64,000 nucleotides of DNA from Mastigias papua (lineage: Eukaryota > Cnidaria > Scyphozoa > Rhizostomeae > Mastigiidae): positions 13,887,358 through 13,951,357 of the forward strand of contig OZ025274.1 in NCBI GenBank assembly GCA_964019165.1. The letters run 5' to 3'. This document shows, in pieces, positions 1 through 11,026 of this stretch (its first letter is position 1; each line of letters begins with the position of its first letter). The notes under the pieces were generated by a model. The model was not told the origin of the DNA. It worked only from the letters and a program-made list of their open reading frames with translations, and did no database searches. Position numbers and translations under genes: made by a program.

Positions 1-340
1 TGTGCATTTCACGTTATGTGTTTAATTTATGTTGAATTTAACAATGCACTTTGTATATGTAGTGTATGGCCAGGCTTCTTGTTGATTTTTCTGTATTTTG
101 CCCTCATTGAGAAAACTTCTGACTTCCCTGAAATAGAGCGTTCTTTTAGGGACCCGTTTGTCCGTTTCTTACACATGTGCCGCACCTATAAGCGATGTCA
201 TTGCTACTTCTAATAGAATGAATATGTAATGGTTGGAATGAATTTCATCTTTTTCTTGATAGATCCTTTATCTCTTTATTCTTCTTAAGTTTTATTGCAT
301 ATCCGTAGCTTATTTAAGCTGTAATTGCAAAGTCCGTTGG
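1..340. other. no gene seen (upstream flank)
   Basis: I see no exon or repeat that I can support here. The missing N-terminal exon(s) of the transporter that starts at 1237 could lie here or beyond the window edge. I found no stretch resembling the conserved segment that precedes the first transmembrane helix in this family. Confidence 0.4.
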
Positions 341-348
341 CAGTACAG

Positions 349-496
349 AACTTCACTACAGCACAAAAAGTAGCAACATTTTTTAGACATACTGAAGCTT
401 TGTTTCGTCCGAAATACTCTGACGAGTTTTGGACGAAAACAAGGCTTTCAATATATCTAAAACATGTTGCCACTTTTTCGTACTGTAGTAAACTGT
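349..496. repeat. short inverted repeat (MITE-like)
   Basis: The left arm (about 349-411) and right arm (about 428-496) are imperfect reverse complements of about 65 bases, separated by a short loop. Both arms share an ACTACAG..AAAAAGT..CAACAT..TTTTAGA pattern and end with a GTCC..AAA block next to the loop. No coding capacity is visible. It could be a miniature inverted-repeat element. The loop contains CTGACGA (418-424) followed by a GAAA block, weakly like a hammerhead core. Confidence 0.6.
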
Positions 497-679
497 AAAT
501 GCGGTACAGTGGGCTAGAATTAGCTAAATTAAATTAGAAAAGTGTTCAATGATTATCCCGCACACTCTGCCCTAATCTTGATACAAATTTGATTCGATTA
601 GCATATTAGACCATATGATTAAGCTAGCATTATGTTAGTTAATTCATATAAAAACAATTATTTTGAATTAATTGGTATA

Positions 680-1195
680 GAAACTCGCGTTAGTCGGATC
701 TCTTTGGACCAGACAAAATAGTCCGACTTATGCGAAGTCCGAGTTACGCAAAGGAAGTCCAAAGCCATAAAGAGCTTGTATGGAACTCAGGACAACTGGA
801 AAAAGCGCGACCCATGATGATGTCATTATGAAATTTATTATTTCCCTGGGTAGTGCTGTCGTATTAGGGAAGAGCGCAAAAAGCCAGTTCAAAATACACT
901 TTCATACTGGTTGGAAGATTTTTGACCACCACTGTTGAAATTTCTGGACGATTCAAATGCCTACTTCCAGCTCAAATTGGCTCCTGCACCATTTTTCACT
1001 TTTGTTAGTATTGAAATCATGATCAAAATCCGACTTACATCGTGCTATTTCACAGCCGGGTTTCAAAAACGCTCCGACTTACGCGAAAATCCGACTTATA
1101 ACATCCGACTTACGTAATGAAAAAGTACAGCATTTTTGTCCGACTTGTGAAGTATCCGACTTAGGAGAGTCAGATTTACACGAGTTTGACTGTAG
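680..1195. mobile_element. non-autonomous DNA transposon-like element
   Basis: The left end (about 683-703, ACTCGCGTTAGTCGGATCTC) and right end (about 1168-1190) are inverted relatives of each other; the right end read on the minus strand contains ACTCGTGTAAATCTGACTC. Between them, subterminal TCCGACTTA-type motifs recur (for example near 720, 740, 1030, 1075, 1095, 1105, 1140 and 1155). No transposase is encoded. The terminal pattern resembles pogo/Tigger-type elements, but the assignment is an inference. Confidence 0.5.
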
Positions 1196-1236
1196 AAACA
1201 ATAGAATGTTTTGAATCATATTCACTTTAATTTTAG

Positions 1237-4200
1237 ATGGCTGATTCAATGGAAATGTCGATTTTGGCCATTCTAGGCCCTGCCGTACGTTGTGAATGGC
1301 AACTAACTCATTGGCACGAAGCTTTCCTGACTACTGTAAGAAAATGGCTCCTATGCATCTATATTGCTACCTATTCGGCTTATTATAATCTCTTATACAA
1401 CGGCCAAAATGTAGTAGGATTACTAGCAAATTTTTGATTTATAAACTGTGGAATATTTTTTCATTTACCTTAATGTCTGGAGCATAGGGAGGTCCTCTTC
1501 TTTCTTGATTGTGTCCGGCGATTTACATAATGTCACTTCATAGATCAACTGTGTCATCTTGTATTTTTTGCAACCTGAAACGAGAGTTTTAACTGTTTAG
1601 GTGTTTAATGGATGTAACTGTAAGAAATTACTATCAAAATTTAAGGAAAAATCTTTTTAAGTTCATGAAATAGAGGCCATAAACTGAAGAAGACAAGCTA
1701 AAACACCTTATTATTTGCCTCAATCTCTAATTCCTAATTTTATAGCTCTTTTCGCGATTGCGATGGTCTCCAATGTTTTAGTACAGAAAGAAACTAGCAT
1801 CTTGGTCTAAACTTATTGCATAATTGAAATCTTTGCTGTCGAATGCTCCACAAATTGCTGCATAGTTCAGGTCTATCTAAAATGTAGCTCATGATTAACA
1901 AATTGCATATGCAATCAATTATCCCATGTTTTCATCCTAGGTCGTTTTCATTGGCATGTTTATAAGCACTTATTTCTGGGGATATATGGCCGATGCATAC
2001 GGACGTAAAACGGTGAGTGATGCAGTGCATTATTGTTCATAGGTTAGAAGCTGGAAAATCTACATTTCTAGCCGGCTCTAGTAATTTTCCTATCTCCAGC
2101 TCTGCATATTGGTCAGCAAGCATCAAAGTCTTACGGTGTCTTTAAGTCTTGGAAACACGAAAATTTTCTACTTGTTAGATGTGTGTCTTTGAGTCCTATT
2201 TCCAGCTTGCATATAAGTTAAATGTATACCTCAACGAAAGATATAGTGCTACGTTACAACTTGGAACAATTTCATCCCAGTTTCGTATGATTGTAAACTT
2301 TTGTCTAAAACTGCAACCCTCTACTATTCTCATAAAGCGTAATTCCCATTTGAAAGAACATCCTCCCTCGACAACTGCTTCAATCGAGAACATTCAGGAC
2401 AGCTCTGAAGAATTCATGCGTTGGACATTACTTTGATGAATACAAATAATCTGTAGGTTTTCGCTGCTACTAAAATACACTTAAACACATAATTTGTTTA
2501 GTGAGAAATGCGAAAGAGCAATAATGAAGAGAGTATATAACGAACTAATTACTTACAAATATTGTCCATTGATATCCTTTATCGCATCAGCGTATTCAAA
2601 CTAAAAAGTTATAAAGTCGTAAACAACCTGGTACTTTATAATCACAAGAGACCATTTCCACGCTTCGATCTGCTTCCATCTGCTTCATAACAAAGGGCTC
2701 GAACAATTAACTGTGATACAATTTTATTGGAGGTATTTACACTACGTCGGAATTTTCGCCGTTTACATAACACTGCTCACAGAATTTATCTGAGATTCAT
2801 CTGAGAAACAATAATGAATTTTTGTTACCAAGGGTAAGAACAACAAGTTACGGATCTGAAACCATCAAATATAGAGGACAGCGCCTGTGGCTACCCCTAC
2901 CTCAGCACATAAGGAATGCTCAATCTATCACTGAGTTTAAGAAAGAAATTAAAAGCTGGAGTGGCGCTGACTGCACATGTAGACTATGTAGGACTTTTAT
3001 TCCACAGCTTGGATATTTGTAATACCATGACAACCGGAGCTCGATTTTCAGATTTTTAATCTGCTCGGATTTTTACAATACTGTGTTTTTTATTCTGCTT
3101 TAAAATATTATACCATGTATTTTTTATCTTATTTATTTAAGTTTATGCCATTGTACTTTATATCTCATTTTAGCAGTTGGCTTGGATTAGCATGTATAGT
3201 AATGTTTTTAATATTTATTGTACATAGTTATGTAGCGCCAACTTTAAATAAATTGAATATAATATAATATTATCAAATGTTCTTCTAGATGTTTTGAAGC
3301 GTTCCGAATGTCTGGCCTGTCCAGGAACCATATTACTCGAGTCTCAACATCCATCTGTTTCGACCTTCGCCCACTCTTTCTCAATGTTTCCTGAGGAACA
3401 TGCTTTTGTCTCGGCCAGATAGCGTCTCTTTTTTAATACTTTGTGCAGAGTAGCATGCATTTGTTTCAAGGAATGTACTTTTGACCAATTGACCTCCCTT
3501 TTCCAATTATTTACCTAAAAACTTGCATTTGTGTCTTCAGGTCGTGATTTTTGCATCAGTTGGTATATTCTATTACGGCCTTATTAGTTCCATATCTCCA
3601 CGATATATTTGGATAGTATTGTTTCGTGGAATGGTAGGATTTTCAATGTCTGGAGTAGTTCAAGGGTATGCATAAACCTACCACCTGTCTTGTTTACTTG
3701 TCTCTCATTAGATGTTTATTTGAAGTTTTGCCACTCTTAGGCTAGTTATCTCTATTGTCATCTACAAATGCAGCCATTAGTGATGGCTATACATATGCAT
3801 ACATACTGTTATTGTGATAATGCGAAAAAAACTCGTAAAAGGACTACCTTAAATTACATACCAACCCTTTCTTGTTGATATGTTATTTTTAGCCAAAATT
3901 TTGCCTACACTTGTTTCCAATTATTGGTTCTTTTAGAGGTAACCATGTGGTGGGAAAGAGTAAGTTTGATCTTATTGCTAGCAATTGTATAGATAGAAAG
4001 AAAGATGTAGTCATAGGTGCTAACCGAGTGTAAATTAATGTTATCTGTATCTTTTCTTAAACAATTTTTCAATACTTGCTTGAACTCTTTGGATAGGGGC
4101 AAGAGATCTTGTGTGCGATTTGTTCAGTTTCTAGCTTCCACAGACTCATCTGAATTGTCTTAGGTTGCAATTTTCTTTGCTTTGCATATCTTTTCAATTA

Positions 4201-4715
4201 AGGCACGTAGAATCCAGTTATTTACACTATTATCTACGCTCTTATATTTCAAAATAAACTCCTTTGATGTCAAGAAGGAATTTCTGTTACTTTATTCTCA
4301 GGACAACATTAATAACAGAATATTTACCAACAAGAGCAAGAGGATTAACAATTAGTTTTAGCAGTGTATGTATGCTTTGAAAGACAATATTCTTACTCGA
4401 CGCACCTAGATGTCGAATATTGATATGGTACTATACTGTATGCTAACTGCGAAAGGATGCTTTTGTATTTTATACAATAAACTGTGGTGGCTTTTACAGT
4501 TTTTTAAATCCTTCAAGACCACACCTTATTTCACTTAAGAATAAGTAAGAACCTTGTTTTACTGCGCTCTTCTGTGCAGAAATAACTATACCTTTTTTGG
4601 ACTAAACTCTAGAGACACCTCGATTTTAGACACTTCGTGTGCGTGCGTGCGTGCGTGCGTGCGTCCGTCCGTCCGTCCGTCCGTCCGTCCGTGTGTGCGC
4701 GTGTGCATCCGTGCG

Positions 4716-4751
<36 letters not shown>

Positions 4752-7700
4752 TGTGTTTGTTTGTTTGTTTGTTTGTTTATTTGTGTGTGTCTGTGTGTAC
4801 CTGTTTGTATTTATGTATGTAGCGTGACGAACTCATATTTCCTATAGTTTCATTGCATTTCTTTCATGCATCTATTCTCTACCATTTTATAGTGTTTTTG
4901 GTCAATTGGAACCAGCATTGAAGTACTGACAGCAATGTTTGTAATGCCGACATTGGGTTGGAGGTGGCAGCTTTTCATTTCAGCTATGCCCTCTCTTATC
5001 TTCTTATCCATTGCTAGGGTATGTTTTATTGCCTAGCTTCTGTTGTGAACTGTTCTGTTCTGTTAGTTAGGAGTTTCATGTAGATATTTCTTCTGTTAGT
5101 TCCTACAGAAATTTGAATTTCTCATTCGACGGATTACCCAAACATTTTGCAAAGTTGTAAGAAATGTCCGGGAAAATTTATTACCTTCTTGGAAGCTCTA
5201 TGTCAACTTCGAATCCGGTGTGTAGACTTAACGAAATTTGTCGACGTTTCCTTTGGCATACAGAAAAGAGCGTGGATAATTCAGTCAAGATTTTAAGTAG
5301 ATTTCTTAACATAAATTTAAGTTTTTGCCCAGTAACCAGTAGAATTCACTACAGAATAGATTTTCAATACGAGTATATCGCTTTGCTAGTAGTAAATATA
5401 TCTTTTTCTACATCTAGTTTCTTCCTGAATCTGCAAGGTTCTATGTAGCCAGTGGTCAACAAGAGAAAGCCCTGGCAATGCTTGAGAGAGTGGCTAAGGC
5501 TAACAAGGAAGACCTGCCAAGTGGCTATCTCATTACGCCGAAAAAGGTATTTTCCCCAAGAATGCCATAGTCACTGCCAAGATTATAACGTAGTATTTAG
5601 CATGAACGAACCTCCAACCTATATTTGAAAAATGACGGGTTAAAGGGGTGCTGTGTTAACAACTACTTGTAATCAAAAAGTGATGTACTGTATTTGCTAA
5701 TTATAGCATGCTTGTAGTCCACCATTTTCTTCGACAGTGAGAGAGGAGGGTGCTCGGGTACCAGCTTGCATTTAGTGTATGCGCTCGTAGACTTTTTCCA
5801 ATCGTTTTATGATTTCCGCATTCCATATGTTGCAGATTCCCTTTTTCACAGTTCGAGTATTTTTTTAACCCAATTTGCTCCACAAATGTCATAACCCAGT
5901 TTGCTCCACAAATGTCACAAACCATTGTCTTGTTTTCTTGTACTTCTCATGAGCTTTTTAATCTTCGACAGATTTACTTAAACCCGACTAATAGTTTTTG
6001 TCATAAACTGGGTGCAGATTAATACAGCTAAGATGACAATGAAGGAATCGTCAACATAAACCAGTTATTCACTCCCACAATATACGCTTATTTCAGGACT
6101 AAGCCAAATTACGTCCAGACCAGGTTCCGACCAGAAGCAATATTGTTACATTTACATTGCTTGGCGCTTCTGACGTCATCATAAGCGTAAATTTGCAAAT
6201 TCCCACGTCAACCACATCGCATCAGAGTTCGAAGATAACCCCATTCGATTTTAATTTTGATCAAACTAGTATCGATAGAGGGCGAGCTTTCTATAATTAT
6301 GTTGTATTCCCTTTTGACAGTTTCAATTGTGTGCTTTTCTTAATCGTTTTCAAAATCATTATTTTTATGTGGTACTGAGAATGTTTCTCTTTTTGACAGA
6401 CATGTAGTCGCGGAAGCATAATTGAAATGTTTAAAGGTGGCAAATGGAAAACAACTATTTTGCTATGGATAATATGGTAATAGCAAATCTCTCATTCTCA
6501 TGAAAAGTTTCTTATGAGCAAAAATAAATCAGATTCATGGCAAAGTGATTGCTAATCATGTAGTCATAATATTGAATTAAGATAACGGCTTGTTGATGAG
6601 TTCGAGACTAGGTATGCTTTGGTATTTATTGTTCTGGGAGACCATTTTACTTTATTTCTTTATAAAAAATCATTATTTTACTTACTGATATTCGGTTTGC
6701 AAGGAGTTTCTAAACCCCTTGACAATCAGGCCATCAATGCATATTTTATATGTGAAAGAGTCTGTTGGCCAAGTTATGAAATCTTCTTCGTTTTTCATGG
6801 TTTTATGCCAGAGCTTTCTAATGATTTTCTTGGCAAGAATGTTTGAATTTGTATAGCACTACTGTGCTGCATAAACAGATAGGCACTACTAAAAGGAACA
6901 CTGGAATTCATAGTGTAACACAGGATACACCTACACATTGAATGAAAGAGATGATGGGCTGGCCTGAAAATTGGAACTTTAAATGCAAATGAACATAGGT
7001 CTCAACAATCCAGTAGTACACTTTCTTAACTTTTGAGCAGTTAAACACTGCTTTCTTATAAATCACTTTCTTATAAAAACAAAGTGTATCTGGATATTGC
7101 AATTTATACCCTGCAGTCATGAAATTGAACTTTGTTGTGTAAAGAGAGTTTTCAAAGTAGGGCTCGTATTTTTCAGGTTTGGATCCCATTTTAACATATA
7201 TGGCTTGGCCCTGTTGACTACGTCATTGTACTCTAGTGGATATACCTGTTACGGTAGGTAGAACTAATTCAATTTCCAGGCACAGCATTCTTAAAGAGAC
7301 AGTAGACTTGTTTGAACAAGTGCTAGACTTGTAGTCAACCATGACTTTTTGCTTGACAATTCAGCGTCCGATTCTAGCCAAGTTAATTGTATATAGTTCT
7401 TTCTAGGTAATGCGCCCATCCCAGCGGAAGACATAACAAACTGTGTTTTCTGCAAACATCTTGAGAAGAAAGATTACTTCAACTTCTTTCTAGTTTTAAC
7501 AGCGGATTTCTTGTGTAAGTATTTGCGTATCGATCTTTGCTTTTCAGCAAACTTTTGCCCTCCATTATTATGCTGATTTCCCTCTGGTGACGCCTTTTCC
7601 TGCGTCTACTTATTTGTCTCTTGTAAATATCATGCATCCACATTAGCCTAGCTAATCATTTGTTGATATACCAGCTACAGGCCAGCCTGTGTCCCTCTAT

Positions 7701-10700
7701 TTCCTATTTTCATTCATTTAGAAATTTTATCGCTTGACTAACTGATACCTTCCTCTTTTCATTCATTTAGAAATTTTATCGCTTGACTAACTGATACCTT
7801 CGTTAAATTTGTTACGAGTTGACTAATTAGTTAAGATAATATCATAGTTTCGGTTAAAATTTTTTCTGAGAGAAATACAAACTAAAGATGGAAATATATG
7901 CTTGTTGTTTTGTGTAGACCACCATTTGGCTAGTATATACAGACAATCAGTAAGAGCTGAATTTGGTTCATACTGTTAGCAATAATTTCCTATATTTCCA
8001 GGTGTTTTAATAGTTGCTTCGCTAGCAGATACAATTGGCAGGAAATATCTGCAAGGTGTTGGATTTATCATCATGGGCCTTTTCTATAGTTTGCTTTTTA
8101 TCTGCACACACAGGTAACTTCTTCAACTTTTACTCATGATAGACATGATATTGTCATTCTTGCCTGCATGCATACTTCTCTGCGTACAGTTGGAATTCTT
8201 TTAATTTCAAATCTCTTGCGTACCGCTGCTATGATCTTCAGTATGTGTACTAACGTTAGCAATAGTAGGTTGTGAGTGGTACATGGAGAGAGGAATCGGT
8301 GACTTTATGTCTTTCCTCGCTGCTAGTGCCACAAGATCTTGTATGAAGTGTTATTGTTGTTGTTTCGTATTGATATAATATTGATAAATTCAAGGCACTG
8401 ATCAGGTCAGAAGTAGGGACATAATAGTAAGTACTGGAATAGTACTGTATGACTGTTATGATGCTATTAAAGCCCTGCAGTATCATCACTACAATGGTAT
8501 AATCATTGTGTCTGTAGGACGAGAATAGTATTGCTATGATGGCATGTTAGGACTTGTTGTTGTTGCCACTAGGCCCCTGGGGACCATTTGTATCCGTCAA
8601 TCAGCTACACGATGTAGAATTAGCCCGACACTCCCATCTCTTCCTTTTCTCCTCTTGATCTTGAACCCTTCAAGTATGATCCGAACTACAGTTAGTGTAA
8701 AGCCGATCCCAAATACTTCTGTGATGGGCGGGGTGCTCCCAATTCTCTGGACCTTTGGCGAAGTGGATCATATCACTCCTTCAGGGGTCTTTAAAGCGCA
8801 GTGTTTACCTACCGCCTTCCCGTCTACCTTTAGCCGTTTCAGCATACACGATGTCCGTTGGAAGCCACCCATACAACATTGTTCTTGCATGAGCCAACCA
8901 ACCAATTCGCTTCCACCTGACGGTGGTGATTAGGTTCACCATGCCTACTTTCCCTACTGTCGAACTTTCCCTAACCCTTATAATATATTCCTTCATTTCC
9001 ATAACAAATTTGACAGCATATTGTTTCAAGGTCTTTGCCATTGTTCTTATTAGTAAAAGCTGGACCACGTTCTTTCTGTTTGGTGCAAGATGCTTTGCTG
9101 CTGTTGCTGATTTAGGTGGATATATTTACACACCAGAGGTTTGTGGATAATTCTCGAATGGCTAGTAGTGAGATCCTCATTTTGGGAATCAACTGAGTTG
9201 CTGACCAGTACCATAGCTAGAATTTTTTATTACTGTCCGCACCCCTGGATGGAGAGCAAAAACTTTGATTCTAAGAAACAAAGTATTGATTTCCAATTAT
9301 CGATTTTATTGGCTGAATAGATGTTACTATATTCTGAAAATTGAAACTTTGATAGAACGTTTACATCTGGCCTAATCAAATGGCGGCCTTTGGGCTACAT
9401 GTGGCCCAGGCACCATTTACAAGTGGCCTAACAGAGTGTTGTCTCTTTGTTGCTCATCATTTAACACTTTTGAATATTCAACGTTTCGAGGTTGAAAAGC
9501 AAAAACTGTCCATTGTTTTAGAAGCAAAGTTCGTGTTGACAGTAGGTTACTGACCACTGTAGGTGTGCGACCCAGTTTAAGTTCTTGGTTTGAATTGTGG
9601 CCCGAGTTAGCACGTAACTGAATAGCCCTGCTTTACAGCATGCTTCTACTAAGGATCTTTTCACTTGTTTTACAAGTCTTTGGTTTATGTTTCACATAAA
9701 AACCTGCTTTTACAGAGCGTATATTTCATCTTTAACTAGGTGTACCCAACACAGATACGTGGAATAGCACTGGGTTCATGTTCAGGAATATCTCGCATTG
9801 GCTGCATGCTGACACCTTTTGTAGCACAGGTTGCATATTTTTATCATACTTAAGAAAATTGTATCATAGTTGATAATTCCTTTATTTTTCTAATATATTG
9901 TCTATTCAAAATGTTCGGTTTTTAAGATCTTTCCTTTTAGACCTCAGTCCAGAACTGATTTGTTCATAATAAGATACTTGGCTGATTACCTGTGTTTTGG
10001 AATTTTTACTCAAAGGATGAGTTTTGGACTTTTGTTGATCTATCGTATGGGGGCTCATTTTCATCCTAGGAAGAGAGATGGGGTCTTTTTTGCATTTGAT
10101 CTTTTTCAAAAAATATTGCACATGTCTTGTTGGATAGGAATGATGGGGACCATCTATATATTACGCTGTTGGCATGTGGAGTTCTGCAATAGTTGTCTGA
10201 AACATCATTTTGTCACATGTGTCCATTTCGTCAGAATATTTTTTATTAATTGTTAAATATCACTTGAATATTTCAGGTTCTAGCTCACAATTCGATCCAC
10301 TTGACGATAGGCCTATATGTTGCTGTATCAATATCAGGTTTCGTTTGTAGTTTGTTGCTTCCAATTGAAACCAAAGGAAGGATGTTAGTGGTGAGTAGTT
10401 TTTGTAGCAGTTTACGAACACGGTTACTTGCGAACGAGCATATGATCAAATGAATAGGGTGGTTAAAGTTTAAGACAGGGTTCTCAAGAGTCTAGAAAAT
10501 CTGGAACCTGGAAAAGTCAGTGAATTACATTTGAGATCGTGGAAAACATGGAATAGTCATGGACTTTTTTCTGGTCAGGGAATTTTTATCACACTCTCGT
10601 TGTTTTTGCTCTTTCATTGTTAGTACATATGCCAGATCAGTCCCCTCTTCCGTCGAAGACTGTTGTAGAATTTGTGAAAAAACCATAGAAGTTTTTGAAA

Positions 10701-11026
10701 TTTGGTCTTAAAATCCTGGAAAAGTCAGGGAAATTTTTTGAACATTGTCCAGAGAGCCCTGTCAGGAAGGATTTTGACTAGATATCAGGCAAAAGTGACG
10801 AGTGTAATTTATCAATAACGAGTAAATGAAAAACAAATAAGAGGATGAAAAAATTCCCAACCGAATATGCTTGCAAAGATTACAACTTTATCTCACATCC
10901 GTGAAGTTTACTACACTATTCATTCCGTTCTGGTAAAAACACTGAAAGAGATATCTGACTTCTGTTTAGGAAGCAAATGAGGAGCAGTTTGATGCTGATG
11001 ACTCAACGGCTGACAGCACAGAATGA
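1237..11026 (+). CDS. SV2/SVOP-like major facilitator transporter, 14 exons, 5' end missing
   Basis: This is a membrane transporter of the SV2/SVOP branch of the major facilitator superfamily. Exons, all GT-AG and phase-consistent: 1237-1335, 1941-2012, 3541-3665, 4302-4365, 4893-5018, 5418-5546, 6400-6476, 7177-7253, 7407-7514, 8002-8113, 9054-9138, 9740-9829, 10277-10390, 10970-11026. They give about 444 residues ending in TGA. The first exon reads [15 protein letters not shown], matching the start of TM1 in SVOP. Family motifs follow in order: [10 protein letters not shown] (motif A), [13 protein letters not shown], a TM5-region [18 protein letters not shown] after TM6, a second motif A (SLADTIGRK), [21 protein letters not shown], and PIETKGR before an acidic tail. 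The N-terminal cytoplasmic part is not visible, and exon 1 here starts at an acceptor site. The substrate cannot be told; SVOP is a synaptic-vesicle protein in vertebrates. Introns hold a LINE fragment (2815-3270), a microsatellite (4637-4825) and another LINE fragment (8556-8945). Confidence 0.92.
2815..3270 (+). mobile_element. 5'-truncated non-LTR retrotransposon 3' end
   Basis: The frame from about 2816 encodes the C terminus of a LINE polyprotein: [20 protein letters not shown], then [19 protein letters not shown], then a C-x2-C-type [16 protein letters not shown] ending. This closing block is standard in invertebrate LINE families. The element ends near 3265 in an AT-rich tail. It is dead on arrival (truncated) and sits in the intron between transporter exons 1941-2012 and 3541-3665. 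Confidence 0.8.
4637..4825. repeat. compound microsatellite (TGCG)n(TCCG)n(TG)n(TTTG)n
   Basis: A run of tetra- and dinucleotide repeats changes unit from TGCG to TCCG to TG to TTTG/TGTA. The open frames through it encode only Cys/Val/Arg repeats and are not genes. It lies in the transporter intron before exon 4893-5018. Confidence 0.95.
6985..7095 (+). repeat. dispersed repeat, copy 1
   Basis: The stretch with CTTTCTTAACTTTTGAGCAG, followed by a tract ending in TTTCTTATAAAA, recurs at 22690-22770 on the same strand and at about 27750-27860 on the opposite strand. No coding content is visible. The family is unidentified. Confidence 0.5.
7707..7801. repeat. tandem duplication of a 49-base unit
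   Basis: A 46-base block starting TTTTCATTCATTTAGAAATT and ending CTAACTGATACCTTC is present twice, at 7707-7752 and 7756-7801, offset by 49 bases and apparently identical. It lies within a transporter intron and looks like a recent local duplication. Confidence 0.9.
8556..8945 (-). mobile_element. LINE C-terminal fragment, decayed
   Basis: Read on the minus strand, the frame contains [12 protein letters not shown], then [20 protein letters not shown], then GGRQTLRFKDP, followed by a stop and a frame continuing [20 protein letters not shown] and SIWDRLY. This matches the well-known LINE C-terminal pattern (RWLGHVxRM..LY..L..GRR..GRP.LRFKD..K.D......W...A..R..WR). The stop codon shows it is not functional. 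The plus-strand frame across the same bases is only its antisense shadow. It lies in the transporter intron between exons 8002-8113 and 9054-9138. Confidence 0.75.

Noticed and set aside
4554..4847. Plus-strand frames rich in Cys, Val and Arg
   Set aside because: They are translations of a (TGCG)n/(TCCG)n/(TG)n microsatellite with no domain or splice context.
8544..8933. 129-codon plus-strand open frame
   Set aside because: It is antisense to a decayed LINE C terminus whose family motifs are on the minus strand.
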